NCBI GenBank assembly: GCA_002110485.1
Contig: MOWL01000094.1
Span: 124,001-188,000, forward strand
DNA length: 64,000 nt
Direction: 5' to 3'
Source of the DNA: Emergomyces orientalis
Taxonomy: Eukaryota > Ascomycota > Eurotiomycetes > Onygenales > Ajellomycetaceae
The translations under genes were made by a program, and so were the position numbers. A model generated the notes under the pieces. That model was not told where the DNA came from, made no database searches, and saw nothing but the letters and a program-made list of their open reading frames with translations. Shown here in pieces: positions 48,447 to 59,361 of this stretch (position 1 is its first letter; the number at the start of each line of letters is the position of its first letter).

Positions 48447-50211
48447 ATGTCGTCTTCCTCCGTCGTCCATCTCCCCAATGGCCTCTCACTTTCCATCACC
48501 CCTGTTTTCGGGGGTATTGCATTTAAACTGAATGAGATGGCCATTAACGCCTCCGTCCTACCTCCTGGCTGGACAATTGTCATTCGAACGGAGAAGAGTC
48601 ACTCGAATTCCGAGCAGGAACACCTATCCCCCTCAAATTCTGGCGCATCCAGCGCAATTCCCTCAAGGGAAGAGTCATTGTCCCCGTCGCCAAGTGTAAC
48701 ACCTGTACAAGACGATAACACGAGAGACAGGCATCATCATGGCCGCTTCACAAAACCCACTCTGAATAGCGATCACCTATTCATTTCGTCGATTTCTCTT
48801 CCCTCTACTAGCGATTTTAAACCAGCCACCTCCCCGACTCGCCAAATCGCCATGTTGCTCTATGCAACCCTCTGGTGGTATTTTCATGAGCCCGCTCCAA
48901 ACCCGCATATCTCTACTGAAGAGTCCAAATCGACCCCAGATTCAGGAAAACCAAAAGGAGAATGGCGCGTGTATATCAAGCGGCAGGGTATTTTCAAAGG
49001 AAAGCATCTTATGCAGAAGCTGGAGCGGATGGGTTTGGTCAGAACTGAAGATTCCTTTGTGGGCTGTGAGCCGGTTGACGTGCATGATACCACTGGATGG
49101 GCGAACATGTTCGCCAGTCGGCGTACCTTCTGGCAAATTGATCCACGCATCTTTCTCTTCAAGCTGTCTCCTCGGAATGTCACGCCACATACCGTCGAGT
49201 TCCCGGGAAGCCCCCGCCCAGGTTCCACCCCCTCAGGCACAGAGATTGCTGGGAGCGTGAATGATACTGGGCCAATTAGCCCCACTGAAAGTATGAACTT
49301 CGGCGTCTCAACTAGGCACGGTGACCCATTTACTTCAGGCAGTAATTTACCTACCTTTTTCCCCCCACCTCCTCCGGAATTTATCTTCACGAATGGCATA
49401 CGTCACCCGCTCCGCCAGAAACCCCCTCGGCAGGGTGAGGTGTTTTACACCCGCTATATCCCTAGTTTGGAGCAAACCCTGTCGTTTCGAGTCCCGTTTT
49501 TGCTTCCCAAGGTACCATCCACCCTGGGCAACCTACAGAATTATCACAAAAAGTCCAGGAGCGTCACGTCAGTTTCCGCATCCACGAGTTCAGGGGCTGC
49601 AACTCCTGACGATTATCCTTCCGATCTCGAGCTCTTGTCCAGATGGATGAATAATGCTCGAGTTAACAAAGCTTGGGGCGTTGCCGGACCCCAGTCAGTC
49701 CAAGAGAATTTTCTCCGAGCTCAGTTCAACTCGCGACACTCGTTCCCGGCATTCGGCTGCTGGGATGGCCGACCGTTTGGATATTTTGAAATTTATTGGG
49801 TAAAAGAGGACGCCCTAGGACGTCTGGCACCTGGGCCTGTGGGCCACTATGATCGCGGCCTTCACTGTCTCGTAGGTGAAGAGGAATTTAGAGGCCCTCA
49901 TCGTGCGCCTGTTTGGCTTTCGTCTTTGGTTCATTTCTGCTGGTTGGCTGACAGTAGGACGGAAACCATAATGATGGAACCAAGGGTTGATAATGCAAAG
50001 TGAGTAAGATTTTTTCTCTTTTTATAACCGTTTCCAACCCTGTTCGGTGACGTTTGGTTCTTTCGATCATCCAATAAGCTCATCTTAAGACAGGATTATT
50101 TCCTATCTTCACGCCGTGGGTTTCAGCAAAGATGGCGAAGTTACCTTTCCACACAAACAATCCGCTTTGATGAAAATCAGGCGGGAAAACTGGGAGGCAC
50201 CCCTGCTCTAG
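48447..50211 (+). CDS. N5-hydroxyornithine acyltransferase, SidF/SidL (IucB) type
   Basis: Probably transfers an acyl group to N5-hydroxyornithine in hydroxamate siderophore synthesis. Exons 48447-49999 and 50094-50211 (94-bp intron) join in frame to 556 residues. The C-terminal third (about 395-556) is the GNAT-type IucB/MbtK domain: SRWMNNARVNKAWG, FPAFGCWDGRPFGYFEIYWV, HYDRGLHCLVGEEEFRGPHR, MMEPRVDNAK; the second exon completes it with VGFSKDGEVTFPHKQSALM. The N-terminal half carries serine/proline insertions. The end (NWEAPLL) is not a peroxisomal SKL-type signal and no clear PTS2 is visible, unlike what is reported for the fusarinine enzymes SidF/SidH/SidI, which leans toward a cytosolic acetylase such as SidL, but this is inference. 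No NRPS, ornithine oxygenase or transporter is adjacent. Confidence 0.82.
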
Positions 50212-51610
50212 CACTTTGTCCATACTTCACGCACGTCTTCCAACCTCCGCCAGGCCAAAACAGTCGGAAGGGCGGTTCAAAGGAGAGTGATGAAAGGATT
50301 CAGTCTTCGCACACCAATGGCTGCAGCCCCTACTACAACCAGCTATGGGCGATTCTCTACAACCTTCAATGGCACTTTTGGACATATAGATTGTATTCTG
50401 GTTGCCCAATCTAAAAGCGACCTGCAACGGCATATACAAAACCGCTATTGTATAACACTTTGCTCGGCTCATTCACCAGTTGACTTGTACCGATAGCAAT
50501 TACGGGTCATCCACTCTACTTTTATTCTCTGTTTAACATCCATCTACACTAACTTAATCGCGTGTCTATACTCTGCATGGCAGCATCGATAGGTTACTAT
50601 AAAGTTAGGGTATAAACATACTTCCGTCCTTATCACAGAAGTTCAAGGGGGAGTTCCCATGATGAAAATGATATTTTACGACTAAAGGCGAATGAAGAAC
50701 ACTCTTGGATTGCAGCATGTTATCTTATATTTTTGTTTTCTGTTCATATTTCATAATTTTTGGACCGTCGTTGATAGTTTCCTTTCTTCTATGGTTTCGG
50801 TATTTTTGCATTTCATTCTATGAAAGACACATTGACAGCGCGACGTTTACAGTATCCCCGAGATGGAATTATATTTGAATTACGGGGGTGTATATGCGAG
50901 GGCAAATTAAAATATAAAGGGTCCTAGTTGCAATGCCAGGTTGATACATTTGTGATTTATCTTCAGCTTGAACGTATATCTAATATTCTAGCGGATGCCT
51001 CTCTTTGGATCATCTATTCTCGGATCCCACTCCGTTTAATACTTTAAATCTTTTACACCATGACCATTGGCGAAGGAAAACAAACCCATAAGATCTTGGC
51101 TAGGTTGGCTTCAGCCGTTTCGTAAAACATAAAATGTAAAAGAGGAACGACTATTTTTACACCACTTTGTGGTTGCGTTCGCCTGGAAAAGAGAGAAAGG
51201 CCGAGACTTCACCAGGCAACGGTATTCTGCGGAATGATTGGTTGTAGGGCAGCGATGGATGGGTGAGTAAAGGAAGGGAAACCCCCAAACCATATATAAA
51301 GCTCTGAATGATTGGGTTCCGCGAGGGTTGGCGGACAGCTATATTTTGATAAAGATATCTCATGCCTTCCGGTCATCCACAATGGAATTTCAGTTATGTC
51401 ATCATCTGCAGAAGTCCCAAGCTCTTAAGTTCTTCTTGCGTCAAAATACCACCTACCGCTCTTCCACGTGAGGCTAAAATAAGTAATCCCCATCACGAAG
51501 GCACCTAGTTCCGCCAAGTGTGGTCGTAGGTTGTGATGATGGTTACCTGGGTAGCTAGAAAAGGCGGACTGCGATGGTATCCGAGCGTCAAGAATAAAAA
51601 TCACCAATTT
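50212..51610. other. Convergent intergenic region
   Basis: 1.4 kb between two converging genes, AT-rich, no gene recognised. Confidence 0.55.
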
Positions 51611-52873
51611 CTACTTCCCATTCGTCAATTGAATAGCCTCCACCTGCCTCACAAGCGTCGAGCTGCTTTCTTCCTCGTGTAGCCCAACTGCCAATTCAAT
51701 CGTGGTTTTCGGACGGCTCTTGTTCAGTCCCTCAAGCAACATGCAAGCTTTGCATATCCTCTGACTAGTCAGATAACCACATCGCTCGCACTGGCCCATG
51801 GTTTGTAATTTCATCTGCTTTTGACCTGGGCCTCTACTACCTTGAGGCTTCCTATATGGTAAAATCTCGGTTTCATTAGCGGTAGCGACCTGATCTTCCG
51901 CCAATTTCTTTTCCATCTCAGCCATTTCTCCGCCACTTGTTCTCCCGTTTCCGCTGCCGCATCCGGCAGACGCATGATCCTCTATCCCCTCCACAGTAGC
52001 TGTGGCAAAAGGACGGGTAAAACACTTGCCCGATCCACTTATTTCCGGAGGTACCAGCCTCGCCATGTCCTCTCCGCTTCTGACAATATCCAATATAGAA
52101 CTCGGGCGCACCTTTTCGAGATCTTTAATAAGCGTCCTCGCACTCCCTCGAAACGCCTCTGGTGAATAGATACATTCCGTACTAAAATAATCAAGTTTCT
52201 TGTGATGGGCATAGAGTACGATTTCCTTCTCATAAGCATATTTGAGCGGTTTGCTCCGTTTGATATCGCTCGCCGATGACTCTGTCACAATACTCGTCGC
52301 CCGCGCTAGTCGAGGCAGATCACCCCGTAGTAAATTCATCATAACTGTCTCGGCAACATCGTCTGCATTATGTCCAGTGACGACATGTTTGATGTCCAAC
52401 TTGGCAGCGCCGCGGTCAAGCGCCTGTCGCCTGAACACTCCGCAGTACGTGCAGTTCCCCTTTTTACCAATCTCCGCAACCACTTCGTCCATCGTCCAGC
52501 CGTATAGTTCACCGTATCCAATTATTTCCAACGGCATTGAATATTGCACTGCATTGCGCTTAACTGTTTCCAGGCTATCATCGCGGTATCCTTTGATTCC
52601 CTCATCGATGGAGAGTAGCATAAGATCCAGGCCATAATTGTAACGCTCATTCAGTGTTTTGAGAACCGAAGCGAGAACTGTGCTGTCCTTTCCGCCACTG
52701 GCGCCGATTGCGACGCGTTCACCTGGGTAAAAAAGAGCGTTGGCAGTAATAGTGTCATGGATTTCCGTTTCAAAAATTTCTACGAAGCATGGTTTGCAGA
52801 GCTTGTGTCTGTTCTTGGGGCGTATTATGAGGGCGCGAGCGGATTTGCATTGGCAGCATATGGTGGGGGCCAT
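51611..52873 (-). CDS. NCS6: Cytoplasmic tRNA 2-thiolation protein 1
   Basis: Adenylates U34 and inserts sulfur to make the 2-thio part of mcm5s2U in tRNA Lys, Glu and Gln, together with Ncs2 and the Urm1 sulfur relay. The 420-residue intronless protein begins with a cysteine-rich zinc motif (C6, C7, C9, C26, C29), then the PP-loop ATPase signature SGGKDS (59-64), the catalytic C141-T-Y-C144 pair, TGHNADDVAETV, and the C-terminal zinc knot (CERCGYLTSQRICKAC). All active residues are present. The region between about residues 290 and 340 is a charged, glycine-rich insertion of the kind variable among fungi. The start fits the conserved N-terminal cysteine motif. It is the last intact host gene before the transposon block. 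Identity is certain. Confidence 0.97.
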   Translation of the reverse strand: MAPTICCQCKSARALIIRPKNRHKLCKPCFVEIFETEIHDTITANALFYPGERVAIGASGGKDSTVLASVLKTLNERYNYGLDLMLLSIDEGIKGYRDDSLETVKRNAVQYSMPLEIIGYGELYGWTMDEVVAEIGKKGNCTYCGVFRRQALDRGAAKLDIKHVVTGHNADDVAETVMMNLLRGDLPRLARATSIVTESSASDIKRSKPLKYAYEKEIVLYAHHKKLDYFSTECIYSPEAFRGSARTLIKDLEKVRPSSILDIVRSGEDMARLVPPEISGSGKCFTRPFATATVEGIEDHASAGCGSGNGRTSGGEMAEMEKKLAEDQVATANETEILPYRKPQGSRGPGQKQMKLQTMGQCERCGYLTSQRICKACMLLEGLNKSRPKTTIELAVGLHEEESSSTLVRQVEAIQLTNGK

Positions 52874-53088
52874 CTTTTATGGTCGGTTTGGCCGATGTGG
52901 AGGGGAATGACATGTAACGGGTATTTGGGACGCTGGATTTCCTGCAAGTGACTTGAACTTTCTTGACAACTGTAGAAAATAATTATAAAACATGTAACAT
53001 GGATTGAAGGGCCTCGTTTCTTTTAATGCCTTCATGGTTTGGAGTTGGGTTTTCTTTTGAGATTGATTTCAGGGTTACAGTTGAACAT

Positions 53089-53166
53089 GGTGTAAAAAAA
53101 GTTGAACATAACTCCAGCCAGATATGGGCCCACCTTTTTGGAGTCATGTTCAACTTTTCTCACCCC
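53089..53166. repeat. Imperfect inverted repeat (MITE- or TIR-like hairpin)
   Basis: Arms 53089-53116 and 53139-53166 (28 bases each) pair at 24 of 28 positions around a 22-base loop; the core AAGTTGAACAT is shared. Three of the four mismatches are purine transitions and one is G/T. The arm core GTTGAACAT appears once more at 53080. The form suits a short foldback element or the fused ends of a DNA transposon, but no transposase is present. Confidence 0.7.
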
Positions 53167-53266
53167 ATCTAAAAAACACACACACTACATGCTTGGCACA
53201 CATTACTAATACGCTCACTATCTATTCTAGATATTCAGATTTTAACTCTCACTACTCTTAACACTG

Positions 53267-53338
53267 GGTTAGAGGTAGATTAGGGTTAGAATTAGATTAA
53301 GATTAGATGTTAGAAATTAGAGTTAGATAGAATTAGAG
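53267..53338. repeat. Degenerate TTAG-rich tract
   Basis: About 70 bases built of irregular TTAG/GATTAG units, including one TTAGGGTTAG. Too irregular to be a functional telomere array. Confidence 0.6.
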
Positions 53339-53700
53339 CCTTGAAAAAATATGATAAAATCATCATCCTCTTAAGATGTATTCTGATGTGCACATTCCAA
53401 ATGTGTGAGATATGGCTAGTGTATGTAGTTTTAATGGGGCGAGAGAATGGTTCAGGGCTGGAACCACACTGAAGAGTTAGCCAAACTGGGAGTCGCCACA
53501 TTCAAGTGTACGCCCATTGATTTCATAAGCGGCGGAAGCTAGTATCGTGGGCAACACCCACGCTCCCTAGTACGTTCGCTATATTATATATTCGCCTATA
53601 TAATCTTATCGCTATAGCTTCGTACGTACCTACCTAGCTATAGCATTACCCTTACCTTCCGCAGAGCATACGTGCCTACCTACTATATCATTTATCATTC

Positions 53701-53716
53701 CTTCCGCATGCGGAAG
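53701..53716. repeat. 16-bp perfect palindrome
   Basis: CTTCCGCATGCGGAAG is self-complementary. It is one of few CpG-bearing spots in this AT-rich spacer. Role unknown. Confidence 0.7.
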
Positions 53717-54322
53717 ATGCCTGTATTTAGTTATTTATATTCTTCCACTGATTAGCAGTGAAAGATGAAGAATCAGACATTCTTTTACTACTATTTTGAC
53801 ATATACGTTCTATCGCACGTAGCACTAGTTAGTTACTTACTTAGTGACTTATTACACACCCAGGTAAGCTCATCCAGTTAACTAGTTAGTTAGTTACCCA
53901 TGAAATTAGCCATTGACGAGTAAACCGATTTTAATAGAAACATTCTATAAGTTTTATAACATTGAAATATAACTGTTCAGAAATTGTTTTAATATATATA
54001 TATTAACCTATATTGAATAGCTTAATTTAAAGAGCTATAGATAGATTTTTTATATAATAGAAATCTGTAATCTTCTTCTATTCTATTACAGAGTTGAAGT
54101 CTATGTAGTTCTATTATCTATAATCTTTAAAAAACTTATCAAAATTTATACTATTCTGTAATTAACAAAAGAAAAAGAAATTTTTTCAGCAGTCAAAAAC
54201 AATCAAACACATGAGAAAAACATTATTAAGAATAGAAAGAGAGCATCAGGCATTCTTTACACATCATTACAATGGCATTGAATGTGGGGGAGGTGGTTAT
54301 GATCATGCACGAGGCTTGACAC

Positions 54323-55330
54323 GTGCCGGAGATGAAAAACTCTGCGACACAGAAAACAAAGATAAACAGCTTAGCAACAGTAATTCAAACACTAGCTGTG
54401 ATTCTTGAAGAGAGAGAGAAGAATGAGAAAATGAATAACAAAGATAAAGAGTATTTACAGAAGATATTGAAAGCAGTGCAAGAAGTGAAGATGAAACTGT
54501 GTGATCAGCTTCTGAAGAGAATGAAATGCACAATTGACACATCAAAACAGCAGAAATTGTGAGACAAGCTCAACAGAGCACTCTCATGAGCAGCAATGGC
54601 AGCCAGAGGGGAGACAACAGTTAAAACCATATCAATCAGAACACTGTGAGAGATAGTCATTACTCAACAAAGCTGCAATGCTATGTCAGAGACAGAACAC
54701 ACACCAGAAATGATTGTTAAATGAACAAATGAGATCATCAAAGAGATAATCAAGAGCAAAGTGATGACAGCAAGACACATGTCAAATGAAGATGTGATTT
54801 TGATGATGAACACACAGAACATCAAGACAGAGCTCACAGCAGATGATAGCTGAATGTGTGAATGAGAAGACAAAGTGCACATGAAGCAGAAAATATATGC
54901 AGTACTAGTCAAAGATGCTTCTATGAGAGTCATTGACTGGAGCAGCTCTGAGTACATCATTGAGAGCATCTACAAGCAGAATACAGCACTATGCTGCAAG
55001 ATGCTGATACACAAGATGAACAAAATAATGATTAGACAACAGAAATCACATGACAGTATAATCATCAATGTTGCTACACCTCACCAGATCAATGCACTGG
55101 TGGACAATGGACTCATTCTAGACAATGAATATTGCACAGTTGAAATATTTCACAGAGAGGCCAGGGTCACACAATGCTACAAGTGTCAACAGTATGGACA
55201 TATAGCTTGCTTCTGCAGAAGAGAGGAAACCTGTGATCACTATACACAAAAAGATCATAGTGACAAGGCCTGCAAAGAAGCAGCAGAAGGCAGCAGACTC
55301 AAGTGCAGTAACTGTGATGATAGTCATGCA
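54323..55330 (+). pseudogene. ORF1 of a Tad1-like non-LTR retrotransposon, decayed and interrupted
   Basis: One reading frame of about 336 codons, without frameshift, broken by six TGA codons and no TAA or TAG. The N-terminal part is a charged coiled coil; the second half matches the gag-like ORF1 of fungal Tad1-type LINEs (KQKIYAVLVKDASMRVIDWS, INVATPHQINALVDNGLIL) and ends in a CCHC zinc knuckle CYKCQQYGHIACFC followed by a second Cys/His cluster. The frame is cut inside that cluster by the LTR of element A at 55331. The endonuclease and reverse transcriptase of this LINE are not in the window and should lie beyond element A. From about 54347 there is not one CpG. The true start codon is uncertain; 54323 is GTG, the open frame simply begins there. 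Confidence 0.75.
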
Positions 55331-55619
55331 TGTAACAGACCTACACCGAAGAGCTCAGCACTAATATAGATCTTATATAACAAAATAGAAAATGTTAAGA
55401 AAAGAAGAGAAAAGAAAGAGAAATTCATTGAAGACAGAGATTTATACATGTACACAGTGAAGCTCTGAGTGAAGCTTTGAGTGAAAGAATAGAAGCTTCA
55501 ATAAGAGAGTTAGTTCAGAAATCAGAGCTTTCAGAGTGAAGAAATCATGGAGTGTACACTTTCAGAGATGTAGCAGGGGTGTAGCAGAATGATCTATTAA
55601 TCAGGCATAGTCTGTCACA
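55331..55619 (-). repeat. 3' LTR of element A (289 bp)
   Basis: On the minus strand it begins TGTGACAGACTATGCC and ends CTGTTACA, directly after the polypurine tract at 55620-55640. It is alignable with the LTR of element B (shared ends and the CTCTTCGGCATAGGCC-like 3' part), but is 43 bases longer and has lost nearly all CpGs. The other LTR of element A lies beyond the window. The five bases left of it, ATGCA, are the candidate target duplication. Confidence 0.82.
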
Positions 55620-57712
55620 TTAGCCCCCCCTTTCGCAGAGTGAGGGTTAAGTGATAGGGTCGTGGGCGCGTTGTTCCCATTGTTTGAGGGCCGCTGTTTC
55701 AGACAGCACGGAGCCTGGGGTCCAGGTCAGGCGATCATAGCCGACCCATTTCATGAGATATTGTCGGCCGCAGCCACAGAGTCTTTTGTCTAGAATGTCT
55801 TCTATCTCTTATTCAAGTTTGTTGTCTTCTTCTATGATCTCTAGCGGTTGCCAGTCAGACGTCAGTTGAGAAGGGAATGGGTCGGTGACAGCACAGCACA
55901 GCAAGCTTGTATGAAAAATGTCATGAATTCCAGACAGAGTGTTAAGACAGTAGTTGTGGCTGCCTAGAACTTCCACAACTTTGTATTTCGCGTGGTGGTA
56001 ATCTAGTGTGTGTGATGAGTGTGTGATTCATATGTTTCTGAGATTTAATCACATGAGGTCTTCTATCTTATACTGTTTAGCAGAGTCTTGTTGTATGTTA
56101 GCTTGATCTTCTTGGTCCTGCTTCATGCTTGTTATGAAGGCTTCTGTTCAGTCACAGGTGTCTCAGAGCTTTGTTACTATATTGTCTGTGATTTGGACTG
56201 AATTGTGAGAATTCAGTGTGAGCTGTGTGAGTTCTAGAAGATTGAGTATTTCCATGTAATAGCTGTGTGTAAGAAAGAATGAGCTCATGCCTGTTGAGAC
56301 TGTGTCTCAGCCATTAATAGCAACTTCAGCATGCAGAAGGAGGTTGTGCCAGTCATTCTGTGAATAGTTGCAGAACTTGCAGAGATAATTCTTCACTGTT
56401 TGAATCATTTGCTCTGACACATCATCAGTCTCTGGGTGATAGGCGGTTGACAGGCAGTGTGTGATTTTGAGAACCTGGCAGATTCTTGTTCAGAAAGCTT
56501 CTATGAATTGATGACCTTGATCTGATACTATTGACCTTGGTAAGCCATGCATTCAGTAGAATGAGTTTTATAGAAAGACTTCAACAACTCATTCAGCATT
56601 CATTTTCTTGCAGAGTTCTAATATCACATTCTTGCTTAGTCAGTCAACAATTATCAACATGTTCTTACAACCATTGCTTTCGGGGAGGTCGATGGCGAAA
56701 TTGATAGCTATATTCTGCCAGATTCTGTCAGAGATGTTGAGTGATTTGAGAAATTCTTTTCTACAGTCTTTTCATGAAATGACAGAGAAACAGCAGTTGC
56801 AGTTTTAAATAAAGTGTTGAATACTGTTTGATATCTCAGATCAGTAGAATTCTCAGAAGATCATTCAGTATAGTTGTTCACAGTCTGAGTGATCAGTCAT
56901 ACATGAGTTGTGTGTTTCTTGTATAATCTGAGTGCATAGAGGTTCTGATTGTGGGACCCAGCATCAGTCACAGAAGCAAAAAACATTATTATTGTTAATT
57001 AAGTATTCTGAAATGTTGGTTCTCACGCGTAGTTCTGGGGAAAATTGGGGTGCTCCTTGGTGTACATTCTTGGTAAGAAGTCGGAGGAGTTCGTCTGTCA
57101 GAGCTGAAGTATGTCATAGTTCATTGAGTGACATTTTGGGAGAGGCGGAGGGAGCTGAGGCGTCAGAGAGAGCTGAGATGTCAGAGATGATTTGTAGAGA
57201 GAGTATCTTAATCAGAAAAGCACAGATCATGCCATGCACTGTCTCATCCTGGCTAACTAATATCTTTGGGTCTAGAAGTCAGTGTTCATGGTTGATCCAG
57301 CAGGCGTCCGCTGTGTCAGAAGGCATATCCTGTTCTTGTTATGAGAGAGCGTCTGCCATAGAGTTCTGACTATCAGAGCAGTAGTGTATCATGAAGTGAA
57401 AGCAGCTCAGTAGTTTGAATCATTGCATCTGTCATTCTGTTAGCTTATGAGTAGTTGTGAAGTGCTTGAGATTCTTATAATTCATGATTATTTTGAATTT
57501 GAGTATGCTGTGAAGTTCAGAATTTCATTCTTCTAGACAGTGTACAATTGTGAGAAGTTTCTTGTTGTAGATCTCATAGTTGCACTCAGCAGAGTTCATT
57601 TTCTTGAACATGAAGGTGTATGATTGTAGAACATCTTCATCATCATACTGTAGTATAGCTTCACTGATAACATAACCAGAGGAGTCGGCTTCTACAACTG
57701 TATCATGGTCAG
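55620..57712 (-). pseudogene. Element A pol, 3' part: RNase H, integrase, chromodomain (decayed)
   Basis: Minus-strand Ty3/gypsy chromovirus sequence. Reading from 57712 down: RNase H (VVEADSSGYVISEAILQY ...), the integrase zinc domain, the DDE core (ESNGCKNMLIIVD, LPRSIVSDQG, AYHPETDDVSEQ) and a C-terminal chromodomain next to a polypurine tract (AAAGGGGGGGC on the minus strand). It has many TGA stops and several TAA stops, and its arginine codons have widely become Cys, His or stop. It is the continuation of the reverse transcriptase segment at 63329-64000; element B splits them. Confidence 0.82.
57708..57712. repeat. Target site duplication of element B, left copy
   Basis: GTCAG immediately before the 5' LTR; repeated after the 3' LTR at 63324-63328. 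Confidence 0.93.
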
Positions 57713-57958
57713 TGTGATGGGCTACGCCCATGTTAGTAGACCATTCCGCTCGCATGCCAATGGAAGCTCCATGGTTTTTGCCGACCTAGCGGCCACGTCA
57801 ATCAGAAATATGATTATCTGCCCTGCCAGGCTCATAAAAGAATCTCATGTGTTCACACTCAAATGCTTTTTCTTTTCTTTTCTTTTTCTTAATGTTTTCT
57901 ACTTTTTGTTATATAAGACCTATATTAGTGCCGAGCTCTTCGGCATAGGCCTGTTACA
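57713..57958 (+). repeat. 5' LTR of element B (246 bp)
   Basis: Begins TGTGATGGGC and ends CTGTTACA. Contains a TATATAA box at 57910-57916, a TTTTC-repeat pyrimidine tract, and a GAGCTCTTCGGC-like hairpin near the end. It differs from the 3' LTR at seven positions, all transitions (about 97% identity), so the insertion is fairly recent or lightly mutated. Confidence 0.95.
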
Positions 57959-58173
57959 CTTAGAAAATGTTCATTTGTATTCTTATGAGGAACGATTATT
58001 CGACTATCTGAACATGTAACAACATGTAAGAAATAAAGAAGATGACTAGCTAGTGATCATTGAACCTCTACTAGATAGAAGAAGCTTGCTTGTCAATCAT
58101 TTTGACCCTGCAACTAGATCTCATGAAAGAGATATATCAGTGAAAGACCTGAGAGTTCTGATACTTCAGATGT
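57959..58173 (+). other. Element B leader between 5' LTR and gag
   Basis: 215 bases without a reading frame of note. The region just after the LTR (CTTAGAAAATGTTC) does not match a tRNA 3' end I recognise, so priming is unresolved. Confidence 0.6.
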
Positions 58174-59361
58174 ATGAAGTTTTCATATGAATACTCCCCT
58201 GAACCTGAAGAATCCTCCAGCGAAGAATTCCAAGACACAACATTGTCAGTCATCATGGACAATATCAGTGAACCCTCAATGGCAGCAAACATCAATGAGA
58301 TGCCACAGTGGCTTCAAACAATGTTGAAACTGCAGCAGCAGCAGATCACTGACATGCACACGAACCAGCAATGTCAATATGAAGAGATTCAGTGACAACT
58401 GGCAAGTCAGACCCCTGCTGCGGAAGCCGCAACACCTCTGTCAGCAGAATCTGTAGAGGTGTCAATGAAGTCTAGCACAGCACAACCACCAAAAGAACAT
58501 CTAAGCACTTTCATGTACTTCGACGCTTCTGACCTCACCTTATACTCGCCGTGGAAGTTGGAGATGCTTGCGAAGCTAGATGTGAATGAAGATGCCATTG
58601 ATTCCTTGATCAATCAAGAATGGTATGTGTACAGCTGACTGAAGGATCGCGCCAGACAGAAGTTCCACCCATGAATAGAAACCTGCGAACCATCACTTCG
58701 CACGCCTGAAAACATCTTCAAACATCTTGATATCTTGTTCAAGAATACAGCAACACAGCAGAAGGTGCTAGACTGGCTGCAGAATGCACGCCAGAGGAAC
58801 ACCTCTCTTACAACCTTTTTACCTGATTTCAACACTAAGATCTTAGAAGCAGGAGGCCAACTCTGGGAGAATCAAATGAAGATCAGCATGCTGAAGAAAG
58901 CTTTGACATTTGAACTGCTGAAGACTCTTGTCAGTGTTGAAGAAGTCTTCACTTACAAGACATTCTGCATTCAATTATGAAGATTGGATGATTGTCTCAC
59001 AAAGCTGAAGAGCATACAGACAGGTGATGGTAGACATTATACTTCAGCTGCCAACATGCCGGCGACCAGGAACAACACAGATGCAATGGATTGGGTGGAC
59101 TCAAACACCTACACTCAAGCTAGAGTCTCTGCTGCCCGACCGGGCTTCCGAGTCCCTGGACTGACAGCTGAAGAGACGGCTGATCGACGACAACACAAAG
59201 TCTGCATCAATTGTGAGTGTACAGGCCACATTGCTGCCAACTGCCGTTCTGACCATGTTCCACCTAAGAGAGTCCGCATCAACCACACCATAGTGAAAGA
59301 GGATTTGGGCGACGATGAAGAGAGTGTCTCAATGGAAGCTTCAAGGCAGGGAAAAGACTAG
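58174..59361 (+). pseudogene. Element B gag (four internal TGA stops)
   Basis: One frame of 395 codons from ATG 58174 to a TAG at 59359-59361. The middle shows the Ty3/gypsy capsid fold signature region (YSPWKLEMLAKLDVNEDAI ... FKNTATQQKVLDWLQNAR). The nucleocapsid has a CCHC knuckle, C-x2-C-x4-H-x4-C, at 59203-59244 (CINCECTGHIAANC). The four internal stops are all TGA, at positions where arginine or tryptophan is expected. The C-terminus is acidic and ends two codons after the slippery site. By family it is the structural protein of virus-like particles. Confidence 0.88.

Larger units (their letters stand above)
52874..54322. other. AT-rich repeat-laden spacer
   Basis: Boundary between host genes and transposons. 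It holds an imperfect inverted repeat, a TTAG-rich tract, a 16-bp palindrome and long AT runs. No coding sequence recognised. It may include the degraded 5' part of the LINE that follows. Confidence 0.55.

Noticed and set aside
35288..52873. Secondary-metabolite cluster around the P450 and acyltransferase
   Set aside because: The two are 11 kb apart, separated by unrelated genes, and no NRPS, PKS, transporter or regulator is present.
57705..58019. Plus-strand frames over the LTRs (also 63079-63411)
   Set aside because: These are LTR sequence; the same peptide at both ends reflects the repeat, not a gene.
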